A stretch of DNA of 64,000 nt from a bacterium (GTDB lineage Bacteria; Bacillota; Clostridia; Christensenellales; CAG-138). Both the position numbers and the translations under genes were made by a program. The notes beneath the pieces are model-generated. The model was not told the origin of the DNA and did no database searches. It saw only the letters and a list, made by a program, of their open reading frames with translations. This document shows, piece by piece, positions 51,687 to 59,722 of the stretch. Within the stretch, counting starts at the first letter, position 1. Every line of letters begins with the position of its first letter. The stretch covers positions 97,216-161,215 of the forward strand of contig JALFDW010000039.1 of the NCBI GenBank assembly GCA_022778545.1, written 5' to 3'.

Positions 51687-52295
51687 TTATGCGTTCCGTT
51701 TGCCCGCAAGCGCGGCACAGCCTGCGCCAAACAGGAGCAGCACTGCCGCCGGGAGAAGTGCGGATGCACTCCCTGTCTGCGGCAGATATACTGTAGCGCC
51801 CGTGGTTGTCACGGTGATCCTGTCCCCATATTTTTCTCCATAGTATGGCCGCGCGGCAGCCTCATCGGCAATGTTGACCGTGATCTCTATCACATTGTTC
51901 CTCTCATCGAGCCCAATACCCAGCGCGTCAGGCACGGTGAGCGGTGCATTTTTGTCCTGCCCGATCTCCTCCTGTATCCGTTTCAACTCCTGGTAAGAAT
52001 ACTTTGCCGTTTTGAACTTGATCCTCGCATTCGGCACGAGCGCCTTGAGTTCATCCTCGCGTGCTGCGCTCAGGTTCACGATGCACACCACGGCCTGCTG
52101 ATTTTCGTCAAGGTACGCGCCTGCATAGTCCTCCGGGTAAACGATGTTCCCCGCGCTGTCCTTCCACGCCCGGTGGAGCGCAGAAATGGCGGCTATGCCC
52201 GTCTGTTCGGTTTCGCTTCCGCCTTCCGCAAATACCGCAACCGGCAGGCAGAGGAGGAGCAATACGGCGATTGCAAATAAATACTTTTTTATCAT
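51687..52295 (-). CDS. LPXTG-anchored surface protein
   Basis: 202 residues. A signal peptide ends near VFAEGG (about 23). The mature part begins with a short Glu/Ser-rich stretch and contains WKDSAGNIVYPEDYAGAYLDENQ. The C-terminus is a sortase signal: LPQTG at about 171-175, a hydrophobic helix and a basic KRNA tail. It should be covalently attached to peptidoglycan by a class A-type sortase. No sortase gene is in the window. AGGG precedes the ATG. The role is unknown. Confidence 0.85.
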   Translation of the reverse strand: MIKKYLFAIAVLLLLCLPVAVFAEGGSETEQTGIAAISALHRAWKDSAGNIVYPEDYAGAYLDENQQAVVCIVNLSAAREDELKALVPNARIKFKTAKYSYQELKRIQEEIGQDKNAPLTVPDALGIGLDERNNVIEITVNIADEAAARPYYGEKYGDRITVTTTGATVYLPQTGSASALLPAAVLLLFGAGCAALAGKRNA

Positions 52296-52668
52296 CTTTA
52301 TCCCTCCAAATGACTTAAACTGAGTGCACTAATGCAGTTACTAATTTTGCAAAAATAGGAATCCGTCCCATTTCCAGAACGAAGGCTTCCCCATATTATA
52401 TTACCTATCAGATTTCCTGCATCTTGGAATGCTATTTACTGCATTAAATCATTTTAATCGCCCCTCCTTCCATATAAAATCATAAAACCAATCAACATTA
52501 TGTCATTTCAATTTCTTTATAATTAATCTAACACATTAATGGTATGCTATCAATCTATTATTTTCATAGATTTGCTTGTTCAAAAATATTTAACATTTAT
52601 CCTAAAATATTGACTTTCGCACTTCACCGTGCTAAACTAATATTATGTGAAAGTAAAGGAGCAAACAC
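52296..52668. other. Divergent AT-rich intergenic region
   Basis: 373 bases with no credible gene. It is strongly AT-rich compared with its neighbours. The promoter for yerC is at 52610-52638; the minus-strand promoter for the LPXTG gene was not fixed. A near-palindrome TGCACTAATGCA lies near 52326. Confidence 0.55.
52610..52638 (+). promoter_or_regulatory. Promoter for the YerC gene
   Basis: TTGACT (52610-52615), 17-base spacer, TAAACT (52633-52638) preceded by TG. Confidence 0.65.
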
Positions 52669-52971
52669 ATGTATCAGAGCAAGCTGCAAAGCGAGGAAGC
52701 GGATCATCTTTTCAAGGCCATCCTTTCCCTCCAAAGCGTGGAGGAATGCTACCGCTTTTTTGAGGATCTCTGCACGGTCACGGAGCTGCACGCGCTTTCG
52801 CAGCGCATGGAAGTCGCAGCGCTGCTGAGCCGGGGCGAAACATACACCGCCATCGCGGAAAAAACAGGCGCCTCCACCGCCACGATCTCCCGCGTGAACC
52901 GCTGCCTTTCCTACGGGGCGGATGGGTACCAAACCGTGCTTGCACGGCTTGATGAAAGCGGGGCGGAATAA
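52669..52971 (+). CDS. TrpR-like regulator YerC/YecD
   Basis: 100 residues. It has the TrpR/YerC-YecD layout: LFKAILSLQSVEECYRFFEDLCTVTELHALSQRMEVAALL, then a helix-turn-helix YTAIAEKTGASTATISRVNRCL (first quoted as blocks around 15-55). The family is a TrpR-like fold common in Firmicutes whose ligand is mostly unproven. AAAGGAG precedes ATG 52669 and a good promoter lies upstream. Confidence 0.92.
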   Translation: MYQSKLQSEEADHLFKAILSLQSVEECYRFFEDLCTVTELHALSQRMEVAALLSRGETYTAIAEKTGASTATISRVNRCLSYGADGYQTVLARLDESGAE

Positions 52972-53057
52972 CGCAAACGCCGGCGCCCTTCGCGCCGCAT
53001 ATGAAGTTGTCTTTTTTGTTCCGAAACGGATTCTGCAGCAGCAGGATCTGATAAAAG

Positions 53058-53501
53058 CTATCCGAGGCTGATCACGAAGTTCTCCGCATCGGCCCTTGTA
53101 AAGCCTGCGCTCAAGAACATATTCTGAGATTGTTTGTTGAACGAATAGATCTCGGCATGGAGCTGTTTGTAACCTTTTTCCTTTGCAAGCTCGATTATAC
53201 CCTGCATTACCTTCCTGCCAATATGCCTGTTCTGATATTCCTTTGAGATCACAATCGCTACATCCCCGTTGAATTGAAGGCACACGTCTCCACACAGCCT
53301 GTTTTTATATTTGATATAAAACAGATATCCGTTTTTATTGAGATATTGATACATGCGCTTGAGCAGATCGAGATCATACACTTCATCCCTGTTATCAACC
53401 TGCTTGCAAACGTCCTTGTCAAGATACCATTTTAAGCTTGCTTTATAATTGGGATAGTATTTGACAAGCTGTATGGCATCGTCGATTATGATATTCTCCA
53501 T
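53058..53501 (-). CDS. GNAT-family N-acetyltransferase, AT-rich
   Basis: 147 residues. The acetyl-CoA loop EYQNRHIGRKVMQGIIE and the final FNKQSQNMFLSAGFT are GNAT features; the substrate part is Lys/Tyr-rich. Codon use and base content are clearly AT-richer than the surrounding genes, which suggests later arrival. A perfect hairpin (53517-53540) ends 16 bases before the start, directly ahead of GAGGTG. A terminator for the next gene upstream stands at 53577-53607. The substrate is unknown. Confidence 0.82.
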   Translation of the reverse strand: MENIIIDDAIQLVKYYPNYKASLKWYLDKDVCKQVDNRDEVYDLDLLKRMYQYLNKNGYLFYIKYKNRLCGDVCLQFNGDVAIVISKEYQNRHIGRKVMQGIIELAKEKGYKQLHAEIYSFNKQSQNMFLSAGFTRADAENFVISLG

Positions 53502-53516
53502 ATTTCACCTCGCCGT

Positions 53517-53540
53517 CCATATGCCGAATAAGGCATATGG
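53517..53540 (-). promoter_or_regulatory. Perfect 9-bp inverted repeat before the GNAT gene
   Basis: CCATATGCC (53517-53525) and GGCATATGG (53532-53540) are separated by GAATAA. It lies just before the ribosome binding site of the minus-strand GNAT gene and may be an operator or leader hairpin. Confidence 0.45.
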
Positions 53541-53576
53541 GATATTACAGAATCTTTCAGCCTTTCGCACAAAGAA

Positions 53577-53607
53577 ACGCCCGAGGAAGTACAGCCTCCT
53601 TCGGGCG
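53577..53607 (-). terminator. Terminator after the effector-binding-domain gene
   Basis: On the minus strand GCCCGAAGGA pairs with TCCTCGGGC, followed by GTTTCTTTG. Confidence 0.55.
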
Positions 53608-53677
53608 CGCTTCATACTGTTTTCGGATGGCACACAATGCCCGGTTGTTTTGTCCGCAGCCGGATCACGCTTCCCCG

Positions 53678-54442
53678 TTATTTCTTCGAGGAGCCACTCT
53701 CTTTCTCGTCCTTTTCCTTGTCCTTGTTTTCCTGGATCTGCTGCAGGATCGTTGCGGCAACAAAACCGCCGAGAAGACCCACGAGCATGCCGCCCGTTGC
53801 GCTGCCAAACCGCGTGCCGATCACAAGGCCGGCAAACACGCCGACGAGCGGCAGGAGCATCATCTTCATAGGGGTGCGCTTGCGGCGGTAGTAATTCTCC
53901 GGCACTTTTTTTACCGGCACACGCAGCTCGCAGGCATATGTTTCCGCTTCCATGTCGCCGAAGGGATACACCTCAAGCTCCGGCGACGTGCCGTGGAAAT
54001 AATGCCCCCGTGGGAACCACTTCCGATACACGAACGCCCACTGATCGAACACGCTTTGCAGCGCAGGGCCTTTGCACGGGAACAACGCATAGTCCGACTC
54101 CTCCGTGAACAGCTCCTCAAACCCTTCAGGCACTGCAAACTCTTCATCCGGCATTTCAACGGCGACCCAGTAATCATATTCCTGCTTGCCGAAATTGTGG
54201 CAGGCGGCAACATAGCCCTCCGCATCCGGCACAAGGCTGCGCAGCGCCGCAAGCGTACCGTCCGCCTCGCATTGCGCCCAGTATTCCTTGATCTGCGCAA
54301 GCGCATCCTTCCCCTTTTCGGTCACGATGCGCTGCCGTTTCCCGATAAGGCGCAGCGCAGGCTGTTCAATCACCGTGACTTCTTCCATTTCCGCGCCCTT
54401 TACGGCTATGCCCTGTGCGGGGTCCTGCTTTAATTCTCCCAT
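53678..54442 (-). CDS. GyrI-like/effector-binding domain protein with C-terminal membrane anchor
   Basis: 254 residues. Residues 20-185 form an AraC effector-binding (GyrI-like) domain: EYDYWVAVEMPDEEFAVPEGFEEL, then a WFPRGHYFHGTSPELEVYPFGD segment typical of the family's ligand cup, and CELRVPVKK. Two membrane helices follow (PMKMMLLPLVGVFAGLVIG and GGMLVGLLGGFVAATIL), then a charged QENKDKEKDEKE tail. A small-molecule binding domain tied to the membrane with no DNA-binding part is unusual. GGAG precedes ATG 54442; ATG 54460 has no site. Confidence 0.72.
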   Translation of the reverse strand: MGELKQDPAQGIAVKGAEMEEVTVIEQPALRLIGKRQRIVTEKGKDALAQIKEYWAQCEADGTLAALRSLVPDAEGYVAACHNFGKQEYDYWVAVEMPDEEFAVPEGFEELFTEESDYALFPCKGPALQSVFDQWAFVYRKWFPRGHYFHGTSPELEVYPFGDMEAETYACELRVPVKKVPENYYRRKRTPMKMMLLPLVGVFAGLVIGTRFGSATGGMLVGLLGGFVAATILQQIQENKDKEKDEKESGSSKK

Positions 54443-54536
54443 GGTTTCTCCGATCCTCATTTATAGAGTTGGCGGCGTGTCCCCGCCCTTTTTTTCATTT
54501 TAACATAAACCACCGCATAGATTCAATTGCCACATG

Positions 54537-54565
54537 TTGAAAAGCCACCGGGCTTGTGTTATGCT
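54537..54565 (+). promoter_or_regulatory. Promoter for the zinc-type ABC operon
   Basis: TTGAAA (54537-54542), 17-base spacer, TATGCT (54560-54565) with TG at the extended position. No Zur box was recognised. Confidence 0.55.
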
Positions 54566-54593
54566 TGAATTTGAAACCCGGAAAGGAGCTATT

Positions 54594-55589
54594 ATGCAAA
54601 AGAAACGCCTGTTTCAGAGCCTTGCGCTGTTTTTATCGCTCGCCCTTGTATTGCCTGCGTTTGCAGGTTGCGGCGACGCGGCAGGCAAAGCTTCCGACCA
54701 AGATGGCATAACCATTATCACAACGCTTTTCCCGCTTTACGATTTCGCCCGTGCCCTCACGGCCGGCACGGATGCGAACGTTTCCCTGCTGCTGCCGCCC
54801 GGAGTGGAGAGCCATTCGTTTGAGCCTTCTCCGGCGGACGTCATCGCCATACAAAACGCGGATGTGTTCGCCTACACCGGCGATTATATGGAAGCATGGG
54901 CCCATGAGATCATCGAAAGCCTGGACGGCGCGCGCGGCACGGTGGAAAACGATCATTTTCTGACCGTGGGCAGCCTTGTCATTGCGGATTGCTCCCTTGG
55001 CATCCAGCTGGACGAGGTGGAGGAACACGAAGAGGAAGGCCATGAGGGCCATGGCCACGGCAATTACGATCCGCACATCTGGACGGACCCGACCCAGGCG
55101 GCAACAATGACCGCAACCCTTGCAGACGCGCTCTCCGCCGCAGACCCGGACCATGCGGAGACCTACCGCGCCAACTGCGAAGCTTACACGGCGGAGCTTA
55201 TGAAGCTGGACGCGGCATTCGCAGAGCTTGTTGACGGCGCCGCGCGGCGGGAAATCTGCTTCGGCGGCCGCTTTGCGCTGCATTATTTCGCCAAGCGGTA
55301 TAGCCTCACCTGCATTGCGGCATATGATTCCTGCTCCTCCGAAACGGAACCTTCCGCAAAGGCCGTAGCCGAGATCACGGACGCGATCCAATCGGGCGGC
55401 ATCCCTGCGATCTATTATGAAGAGCTCGTTGACCCGAAGGTGGCGCGCTCCATTGCATCGGATACGGGCTGCGAGATGCTCCTGCTCCACTCCTGCCACA
55501 ACGTTTCCCGAAGTGAGCTGGATGCGGGGGCAACGTATCTCTCCCTGATGTATCAAAACCTTGAGAACCTGAAGATCGGGTTATACTAA
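54594..55589 (+). CDS. Zinc/manganese ABC transporter substrate-binding lipoprotein (ZnuA/AdcA type)
   Basis: 331 residues. The signal peptide ends at LPAFAGC (lipobox Cys). TTLFPLYDFARALTAGTDANVSLLLPPGVESHSFEPSP is the family start, with the first metal His in ESHSF, and a His/Glu-rich loop HEEEGHEGHGHGNYDPHIW precedes the second metal His (quoted as residues about 25-60 and 145-165). Such loops are typical of zinc-binding members. GGAAAGGAG precedes ATG 54594. The ATPase and permease follow. Confidence 0.93.
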   Translation: MQKKRLFQSLALFLSLALVLPAFAGCGDAAGKASDQDGITIITTLFPLYDFARALTAGTDANVSLLLPPGVESHSFEPSPADVIAIQNADVFAYTGDYMEAWAHEIIESLDGARGTVENDHFLTVGSLVIADCSLGIQLDEVEEHEEEGHEGHGHGNYDPHIWTDPTQAATMTATLADALSAADPDHAETYRANCEAYTAELMKLDAAFAELVDGAARREICFGGRFALHYFAKRYSLTCIAAYDSCSSETEPSAKAVAEITDAIQSGGIPAIYYEELVDPKVARSIASDTGCEMLLLHSCHNVSRSELDAGATYLSLMYQNLENLKIGLY

Positions 55590-55644
55590 ACGACAAACCG
55601 CCGGCTGAAGCCGGCATGATGAAAGAAGCAAAACGGCTTTGGAA

Positions 55645-56421
55645 ATGGCTTTGAAAGAGAACAAAACGGAAAATGATGTCCTGATCCGCTGTAAGGATCT
55701 TGCCCTGGGCTATGAGACGGGCGTTGTGCTGGCGGACGTGAATTTTACCGTACACGCCGGGGATTATCTCTGCATCGTCGGCGAAAACGGCAGCGGAAAA
55801 TCCACGCTCATCAAGGCGCTGCTCGGCCTTTTGCAGCCGCGCAGCGGCGAGATTGCTTTTTCCGGCGTATCGGCACGGGAGATCGGCTACCTGCCGCAGC
55901 AAACGGCGCTGCAAAAGGATTTTCCCGCAAGCGTGTATGAAGTCGTACTTTCCGGCTGCGCGAACGGCTTGGGCCGCGCGCCGTTTTATGGAAAGGCACA
56001 GCATGCGCGCGCATCGGCCAATCTTGCGCGGCTCGGCATTGCGGAGCTCGCAAAAGCATCTTACCGCACGCTCTCCGGCGGCCAGCAGCAGCGTGTGCTC
56101 CTTGCCCGCGCGCTCTGCGCGACGACAAAGCTGCTCCTGCTCGATGAACCCGTAGCCGCGCTCGACCCCATTGCCACAAACGATCTTTACACGCTCATAC
56201 AGCGCCTGAACCGGGAGGAAGGCATCACCGTCATCATGGTCTCGCACGATGTGAGCTGCGCGCTGCACGATGCAACGCATGTTTTGCAGCTTTCCGAGCA
56301 CGGCGTGGCCTTTTTTGGCACGGCCGCCGCATACCGCAAAAGCCCCACCGGCGCACGCTTCCTGCGCTGCGCCTGCACGGACTATCCGCGGATCCGCTTC
56401 GGCGTTTGGGAGGAGGAATGA
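55645..56421 (+). CDS. Zinc-type ABC transporter ATP-binding protein (ZnuC/AdcC type)
   Basis: 258 residues. Walker A GENGSGKST near 47, Q-loop YLPQQTAL, signature LSGGQQQR near 145, Walker B LLLLDEPVAALDP and VSHDVSCAL. It couples to the ZnuB-type permease that follows. ATG 55645 was chosen; a TTG at 55639 gives two extra residues. A small Cys pair near the C-terminus (RCACTDYP) may sense metal. Confidence 0.93.
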   Translation: MALKENKTENDVLIRCKDLALGYETGVVLADVNFTVHAGDYLCIVGENGSGKSTLIKALLGLLQPRSGEIAFSGVSAREIGYLPQQTALQKDFPASVYEVVLSGCANGLGRAPFYGKAQHARASANLARLGIAELAKASYRTLSGGQQQRVLLARALCATTKLLLLDEPVAALDPIATNDLYTLIQRLNREEGITVIMVSHDVSCALHDATHVLQLSEHGVAFFGTAAAYRKSPTGARFLRCACTDYPRIRFGVWEEE

Positions 56422-56424
56422 ACC

Positions 56425-57243
56425 ATGCTTACACTTCTCTCTGAGATCTTCTCCTATTCCTTCCTGGTGCGGGCGCTCATCGTGGGGAGCTTGGTTGCGC
56501 TCTGCGCGGCGCTCCTTGGCGTGAGCCTTGTTCTGAAACGCTATTCGATGATCGGTGACGGCCTCTCCCATGTGGGCTTCGGCGCGCTTTCCATCGCCAT
56601 GGCGATGAATGCGGCGCCGCTTGCGGTCGCCATCCCGATAGTGATCATCGCGGCATTCCTGCTGCTGCGCATCAGCCAGAACAGCCGCCTCGGCGGGGAC
56701 AGCGCCATTGCGCTCATCGCTTCCGCATCGCTTGCTGCAGGCGTGCTCGTAACCTCGCTCACAAGCGGCCTCAACGCCGATGTTTACAGCTACATGTTCG
56801 GCAGCATCCTCGCCATGAGTGACGGCGACGTCTATCTTTCCCTTTCCCTTGCCGCCGTGGTGCTCATGCTCTTCATCGTGTTCTACAACCGCATTTTCGC
56901 CATCACGTTTGATGAAAGCTTTGCCCGTGCAACCGGCATCCGCGTTTCCCGCTACAACATGCTCCTCGCCCTGCTCACGGCGCTTACGATCGTCATCGGC
57001 ATGCGCATCATGGGTACGATGCTCATCTCCGGCCTCATCATTTTTCCGGCGCTCACCGCCATGCGCGTGTGCCGCTCGTTCCGGGGCGTTGTCATCACCT
57101 CCGCCGTGATCAGCGTATTCGCCTTTTTCACCGGCATGGTGCTTTCCTATGCGCTGCGCACGCCCGCAGGCGCAAGCATCGTTGCGGTGAATGCCTTGCT
57201 GTTCTGCGTGTTTGCGACGGTCGGGAAAATCGCGAAACGCTGA
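56425..57243 (+). CDS. Zinc-type ABC transporter permease (ZnuB/AdcB type)
   Basis: 272 residues with about eight membrane helices. ALIVGSLVALCAALLGVSLVLKRYSMIGDGLSHVGFGALS is the conserved start of the ABC-3 metal permeases (about residues 13-52), and ATGIRVSRYNMLLALLTALTIVIGMRIMGTMLISGL is the coupling region near 170. It lies 3 bases after the ATPase gene. The operon ends at the hairpin 57272-57311. Confidence 0.94.
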   Translation: MLTLLSEIFSYSFLVRALIVGSLVALCAALLGVSLVLKRYSMIGDGLSHVGFGALSIAMAMNAAPLAVAIPIVIIAAFLLLRISQNSRLGGDSAIALIASASLAAGVLVTSLTSGLNADVYSYMFGSILAMSDGDVYLSLSLAAVVLMLFIVFYNRIFAITFDESFARATGIRVSRYNMLLALLTALTIVIGMRIMGTMLISGLIIFPALTAMRVCRSFRGVVITSAVISVFAFFTGMVLSYALRTPAGASIVAVNALLFCVFATVGKIAKR

Positions 57244-57271
57244 CAGAAAAACGGGAACTTTTCCGCATCCT

Positions 57272-57311
57272 CCTCCGTTTATTCTGTAAAACAGAAATAC
57301 GGAGGTTTTTT
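57272..57311 (+). terminator. Terminator overlapping the next gene's ribosome binding site
   Basis: CCTCCGTTTATTCTGT pairs with ACAGAAATACGGAGG (one bulge), followed by TTTTTT. The GGAGG of the right arm is also the ribosome binding site of the gene at 57314. Confidence 0.7.
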
Positions 57312-57313
57312 CT

Positions 57314-57685
57314 ATGCGGCGTACGCTTTCCATCCTTTTTGCCTTGATGCTCCTTCTCCCGCTTGCCGGGTGCAAACAGGGCGGAACCCCGCCGGAAGAA
57401 GAAAGCCAGTCAGCCTTTAATGCAATGGTACTCGAAGTTTATGAGGGCGGCTCCGTTCTTGTTGAACCCTTCGCGGATGAGGAAGCAATCCTCCGCTCCG
57501 CAGACCGCATAACGTTTGGAAAAAACAGCCTCGTTTCCGGCGCCTCTATGCCGGAGCTTGCCGCAGGCGATACCATCCGGATCACCTTTGACGGCACCAT
57601 TGCCGAAAGCTATCCCGCGCAGCTGATGTGCGTCTACGCGGTGGACGTGGTGGATGCTAAAAGCAGTGGATGTTTACGGGAATAG
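57314..57685 (+). CDS. Small lipoprotein (DUF3221-like)
   Basis: 123 residues. The signal peptide ends at LLPLAGC. The remainder is a small beta-rich domain: AMVLEVYEGGSVLVEPF, then DTIRITFDGTIAESYPAQL, which resembles DUF3221/YobA-type lipoproteins by eye. Its GGAGG lies inside the stem of the terminator that ends the zinc operon, so its translation should be low unless the hairpin is opened. The function is unknown. Confidence 0.75.
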   Translation: MRRTLSILFALMLLLPLAGCKQGGTPPEEESQSAFNAMVLEVYEGGSVLVEPFADEEAILRSADRITFGKNSLVSGASMPELAAGDTIRITFDGTIAESYPAQLMCVYAVDVVDAKSSGCLRE

Positions 57686-57721
57686 GCATGATCTCAGTAG
57701 CTTCGTTTGTCTGAAACAAGA

Positions 57722-57767
57722 AAGAGCACGCTGCATTATTTATGCTTATGCTGACGTGCTCTTGATT
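57722..57767. terminator. Bidirectional hairpin terminator
   Basis: AAGAGCACG (57722-57730) pairs with CGTGCTCTT (57755-57763); T-rich bases follow on both strands. It separates the convergent lipoprotein and Crp/Fnr genes. Confidence 0.7.
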
Positions 57768-57793
57768 TTCGTTCACTGGTAAAGCCTACCGCC

Positions 57794-58480
57794 TCAATTA
57801 TCCTGTACCTGATGCACATATTTCTTATTGATTTGTAGCTTGCCGTTTACTTGACGGAGGAACCCTTCATTGCGCAGTTCCGTAATAAAACGGCTGACCG
57901 TTACACGATTGATTCCGATCACAGCCGCAATATCATGGTGTGTCCAAGAAATCGCAAGATTATACCACGCATGATCCACTATCTCTGACGCATCCACACA
58001 GGATAGCAGGAGCTGTTTCAGCCGGTCACTTGTCGTATCAAAGGTAACGCTTTCGATCTCATGCCGAAGTATGGTGCACTTTTCAACGGTGCTGCATAGC
58101 ACTGCCTGCACAAAATCCAGATTTTTAAGCAGTTCCATGAAATTGGGCCTGTCAATCAAATAGAGTGTAGTTTCTTTTTCCGCAATGGCATACCGAGTAG
58201 CAACCTCAACAGGTAGCGAATCGTTATAAAATATACCCTCACTGAAAAACCAACCCCGGCCTAATCGATACATTACCTTCTCGCGTCCGTTTGCACCAAA
58301 CATATAGTGGGACGTAACGCCCTCTGCAACGTAGGCAACGTAATAAATCGGATCGCCTGGGGAAAGATATATCTCATTCGGCTTCAGCTTTCGGATAATG
58401 GAATGCTGATAAATCAGCTCCCGAAGGTGGCTGTCATTGCATCTTGATGGCCCGATCCAGAGATGCTCATTGGCAGGCAT
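57794..58480 (-). CDS. Crp/Fnr-family transcriptional regulator
   Basis: 228 residues. The N-terminal cyclic-nucleotide-type domain (NEIYLSPGDPIYYVAYVAEGVTSHYMFGANGREKVMYRLGRGWFFSEG spans about residues 35-85) lacks the cysteine ligands of Fnr. The helix-turn-helix is near the end: WTHHDIAAVIGINRVTVSRFITELRNEGFL. It has its own promoter (58538-58566) and follows the C45 enzyme gene. It probably controls that gene and the dipeptide importer, in response to an unknown ligand. Confidence 0.92.
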   Translation of the reverse strand: MPANEHLWIGPSRCNDSHLRELIYQHSIIRKLKPNEIYLSPGDPIYYVAYVAEGVTSHYMFGANGREKVMYRLGRGWFFSEGIFYNDSLPVEVATRYAIAEKETTLYLIDRPNFMELLKNLDFVQAVLCSTVEKCTILRHEIESVTFDTTSDRLKQLLLSCVDASEIVDHAWYNLAISWTHHDIAAVIGINRVTVSRFITELRNEGFLRQVNGKLQINKKYVHQVQDN

Positions 58481-58537
58481 GCTGAATCAACTCCTTTGTC
58501 ATTACACCGTATTTGAGAACCCGGCTGTTCTGTTTGA

Positions 58538-58566
58538 ATTGTATCATAACAGGCAACCTTTTTCAA
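58538..58566 (-). promoter_or_regulatory. Promoter for the Crp/Fnr gene
   Basis: Minus strand TTGAAA (58561-58566), 17-base spacer, TACAAT (58538-58543) preceded by TGA, an extended -10. Confidence 0.7.
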
Positions 58567-58583
58567 AGCAATTCACGGCGCGC

Positions 58584-59636
58584 TCAAAGGCGGTATGGGA
58601 TATACTCTCCTTCACACGGCGGACCAGCACAGATAAAAGCAGTTTCAGCCGCAAAATCTATAATAAGCGATGCAACTGTCATGAAGTCCTTCAGCTCATA
58701 TCCAGGAAGGTTGCTGTTATGCGCGCAGATCGACTCCGGATAATACTCATGATCCTTCATGCATTCCATAATGCAGGGCACGTTGATCTGCCCATGATGT
58801 ACACGCAGGAGCATCTCCAGTCTTGTATCCCGGTTTTTTGGACCGACACGGGAATCAAGCTGCTGATGTACTACAAAATGGTTGGCATGTGTCAAGATTC
58901 CATCTTTCGGCGCAAGCATATTTACTCCACCTGGATATGCCTCAATGTCAACAGCAGTCCCATTACCACTTGCCAACATCATGTTGTTTGAAACGCTGCG
59001 TTTTGCATGAATCAATATGTCTCGTGCCTGTTCAAACCGCGTGCAGGAAAGCACTTTTCTCCGCAAGAAGGTAACGGGTATACCGGCATCCCAATCGTCA
59101 TAGACCGACTGAATCATATTGTTGCAGAGCCCAATGCCATGGGAATTAAATCCCTCCCGAAGCATTTGGCCTGCCTCCGTCAAGCCTAAAATTCGTGTGC
59201 CGTCTGCCTGTTCAATATGCAGGATCACAATGTTCGGGATGACCGTCTGCTTGTAATCCCAGTTTTTCACCAGATAAGTAACATGATCCTGCGTAGCTTC
59301 CGGCAGGATTGCCGCCGTCGTGCATTCCGGTGTTTTAGGGAATTTTGTGATCTCATATCGACAGTTGAGCACCATAAGTTCCTCAAATGCAATGCCTGCT
59401 CCATCTGCGATTCCATGCGCTTCCTCCAGTACCTCCGGCATCGCCTCCTCGATCACAGGCACGTAAGACATTGCGTACTGTTCGATCTCTTTCCAGCTTT
59501 TGTCCGTAGTTTTTGCAAAATAATCCCGATAGACCTCTACGCCCGCGTGGATTTTCTCCTTGGCCTGCATGCCGTACTGAACCCCGCACTCATATGGCGT
59601 ATCCGCCTTCACATGGATAAATTGAAATGGCCTCAA
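58584..59636 (-). CDS. C45-family N-acyl hydrolase/acyltransferase (penicillin acyltransferase-like)
   Basis: 350 residues. The autocatalytic nucleophile Cys105 lies in TPECTTAAILPEAT, with an N-terminal propeptide domain before it (GIADGAGIAFEELMVLNCRYE). HNSNLPGYE and NWDYKQ are other motifs of the acyl-CoA:6-aminopenicillanate acyltransferase (IAT) family. Precursors of this family are self-cleaved before the Cys; members hydrolyse or transfer acyl groups on N-acylated amino acids, peptides or beta-lactams. No signal peptide is visible, so it is cytosolic and would act after import. It lies between the dipeptide-binding protein gene and the Crp gene. Confidence 0.88.
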   Translation of the reverse strand: MRPFQFIHVKADTPYECGVQYGMQAKEKIHAGVEVYRDYFAKTTDKSWKEIEQYAMSYVPVIEEAMPEVLEEAHGIADGAGIAFEELMVLNCRYEITKFPKTPECTTAAILPEATQDHVTYLVKNWDYKQTVIPNIVILHIEQADGTRILGLTEAGQMLREGFNSHGIGLCNNMIQSVYDDWDAGIPVTFLRRKVLSCTRFEQARDILIHAKRSVSNNMMLASGNGTAVDIEAYPGGVNMLAPKDGILTHANHFVVHQQLDSRVGPKNRDTRLEMLLRVHHGQINVPCIMECMKDHEYYPESICAHNSNLPGYELKDFMTVASLIIDFAAETAFICAGPPCEGEYIPYRL

Positions 59637-59665
59637 TTGGATGACCCCCTATAAATCGCAATTTC

Positions 59666-59701
59666 GGCATGTCGACCGCACTTTTGAGCGGCCGGCATGC
59701 C
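59666..59701 (-). other. Intercistronic hairpin between the binding-protein and C45 genes
   Basis: GGCATG pairs with CATGCC across an inner CCGC/GCGG stem. No T-run follows on the minus strand, so it is more likely an mRNA-stabilising or processing element than a terminator. Confidence 0.5.
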
Positions 59702-59722
59702 TTTCACCTTTGTTATGCCTGT

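Noticed and set aside
50144..51769. 541-residue open frame on the minus strand.
   Set aside because: Antisense shadow of the amino-acid ABC permease and ATPase genes.
55375..57375. 666-residue open frame on the minus strand.
   Set aside because: It lies opposite the zinc ABC genes, has a His/Arg/Glu-rich shadow composition and no domain pattern.
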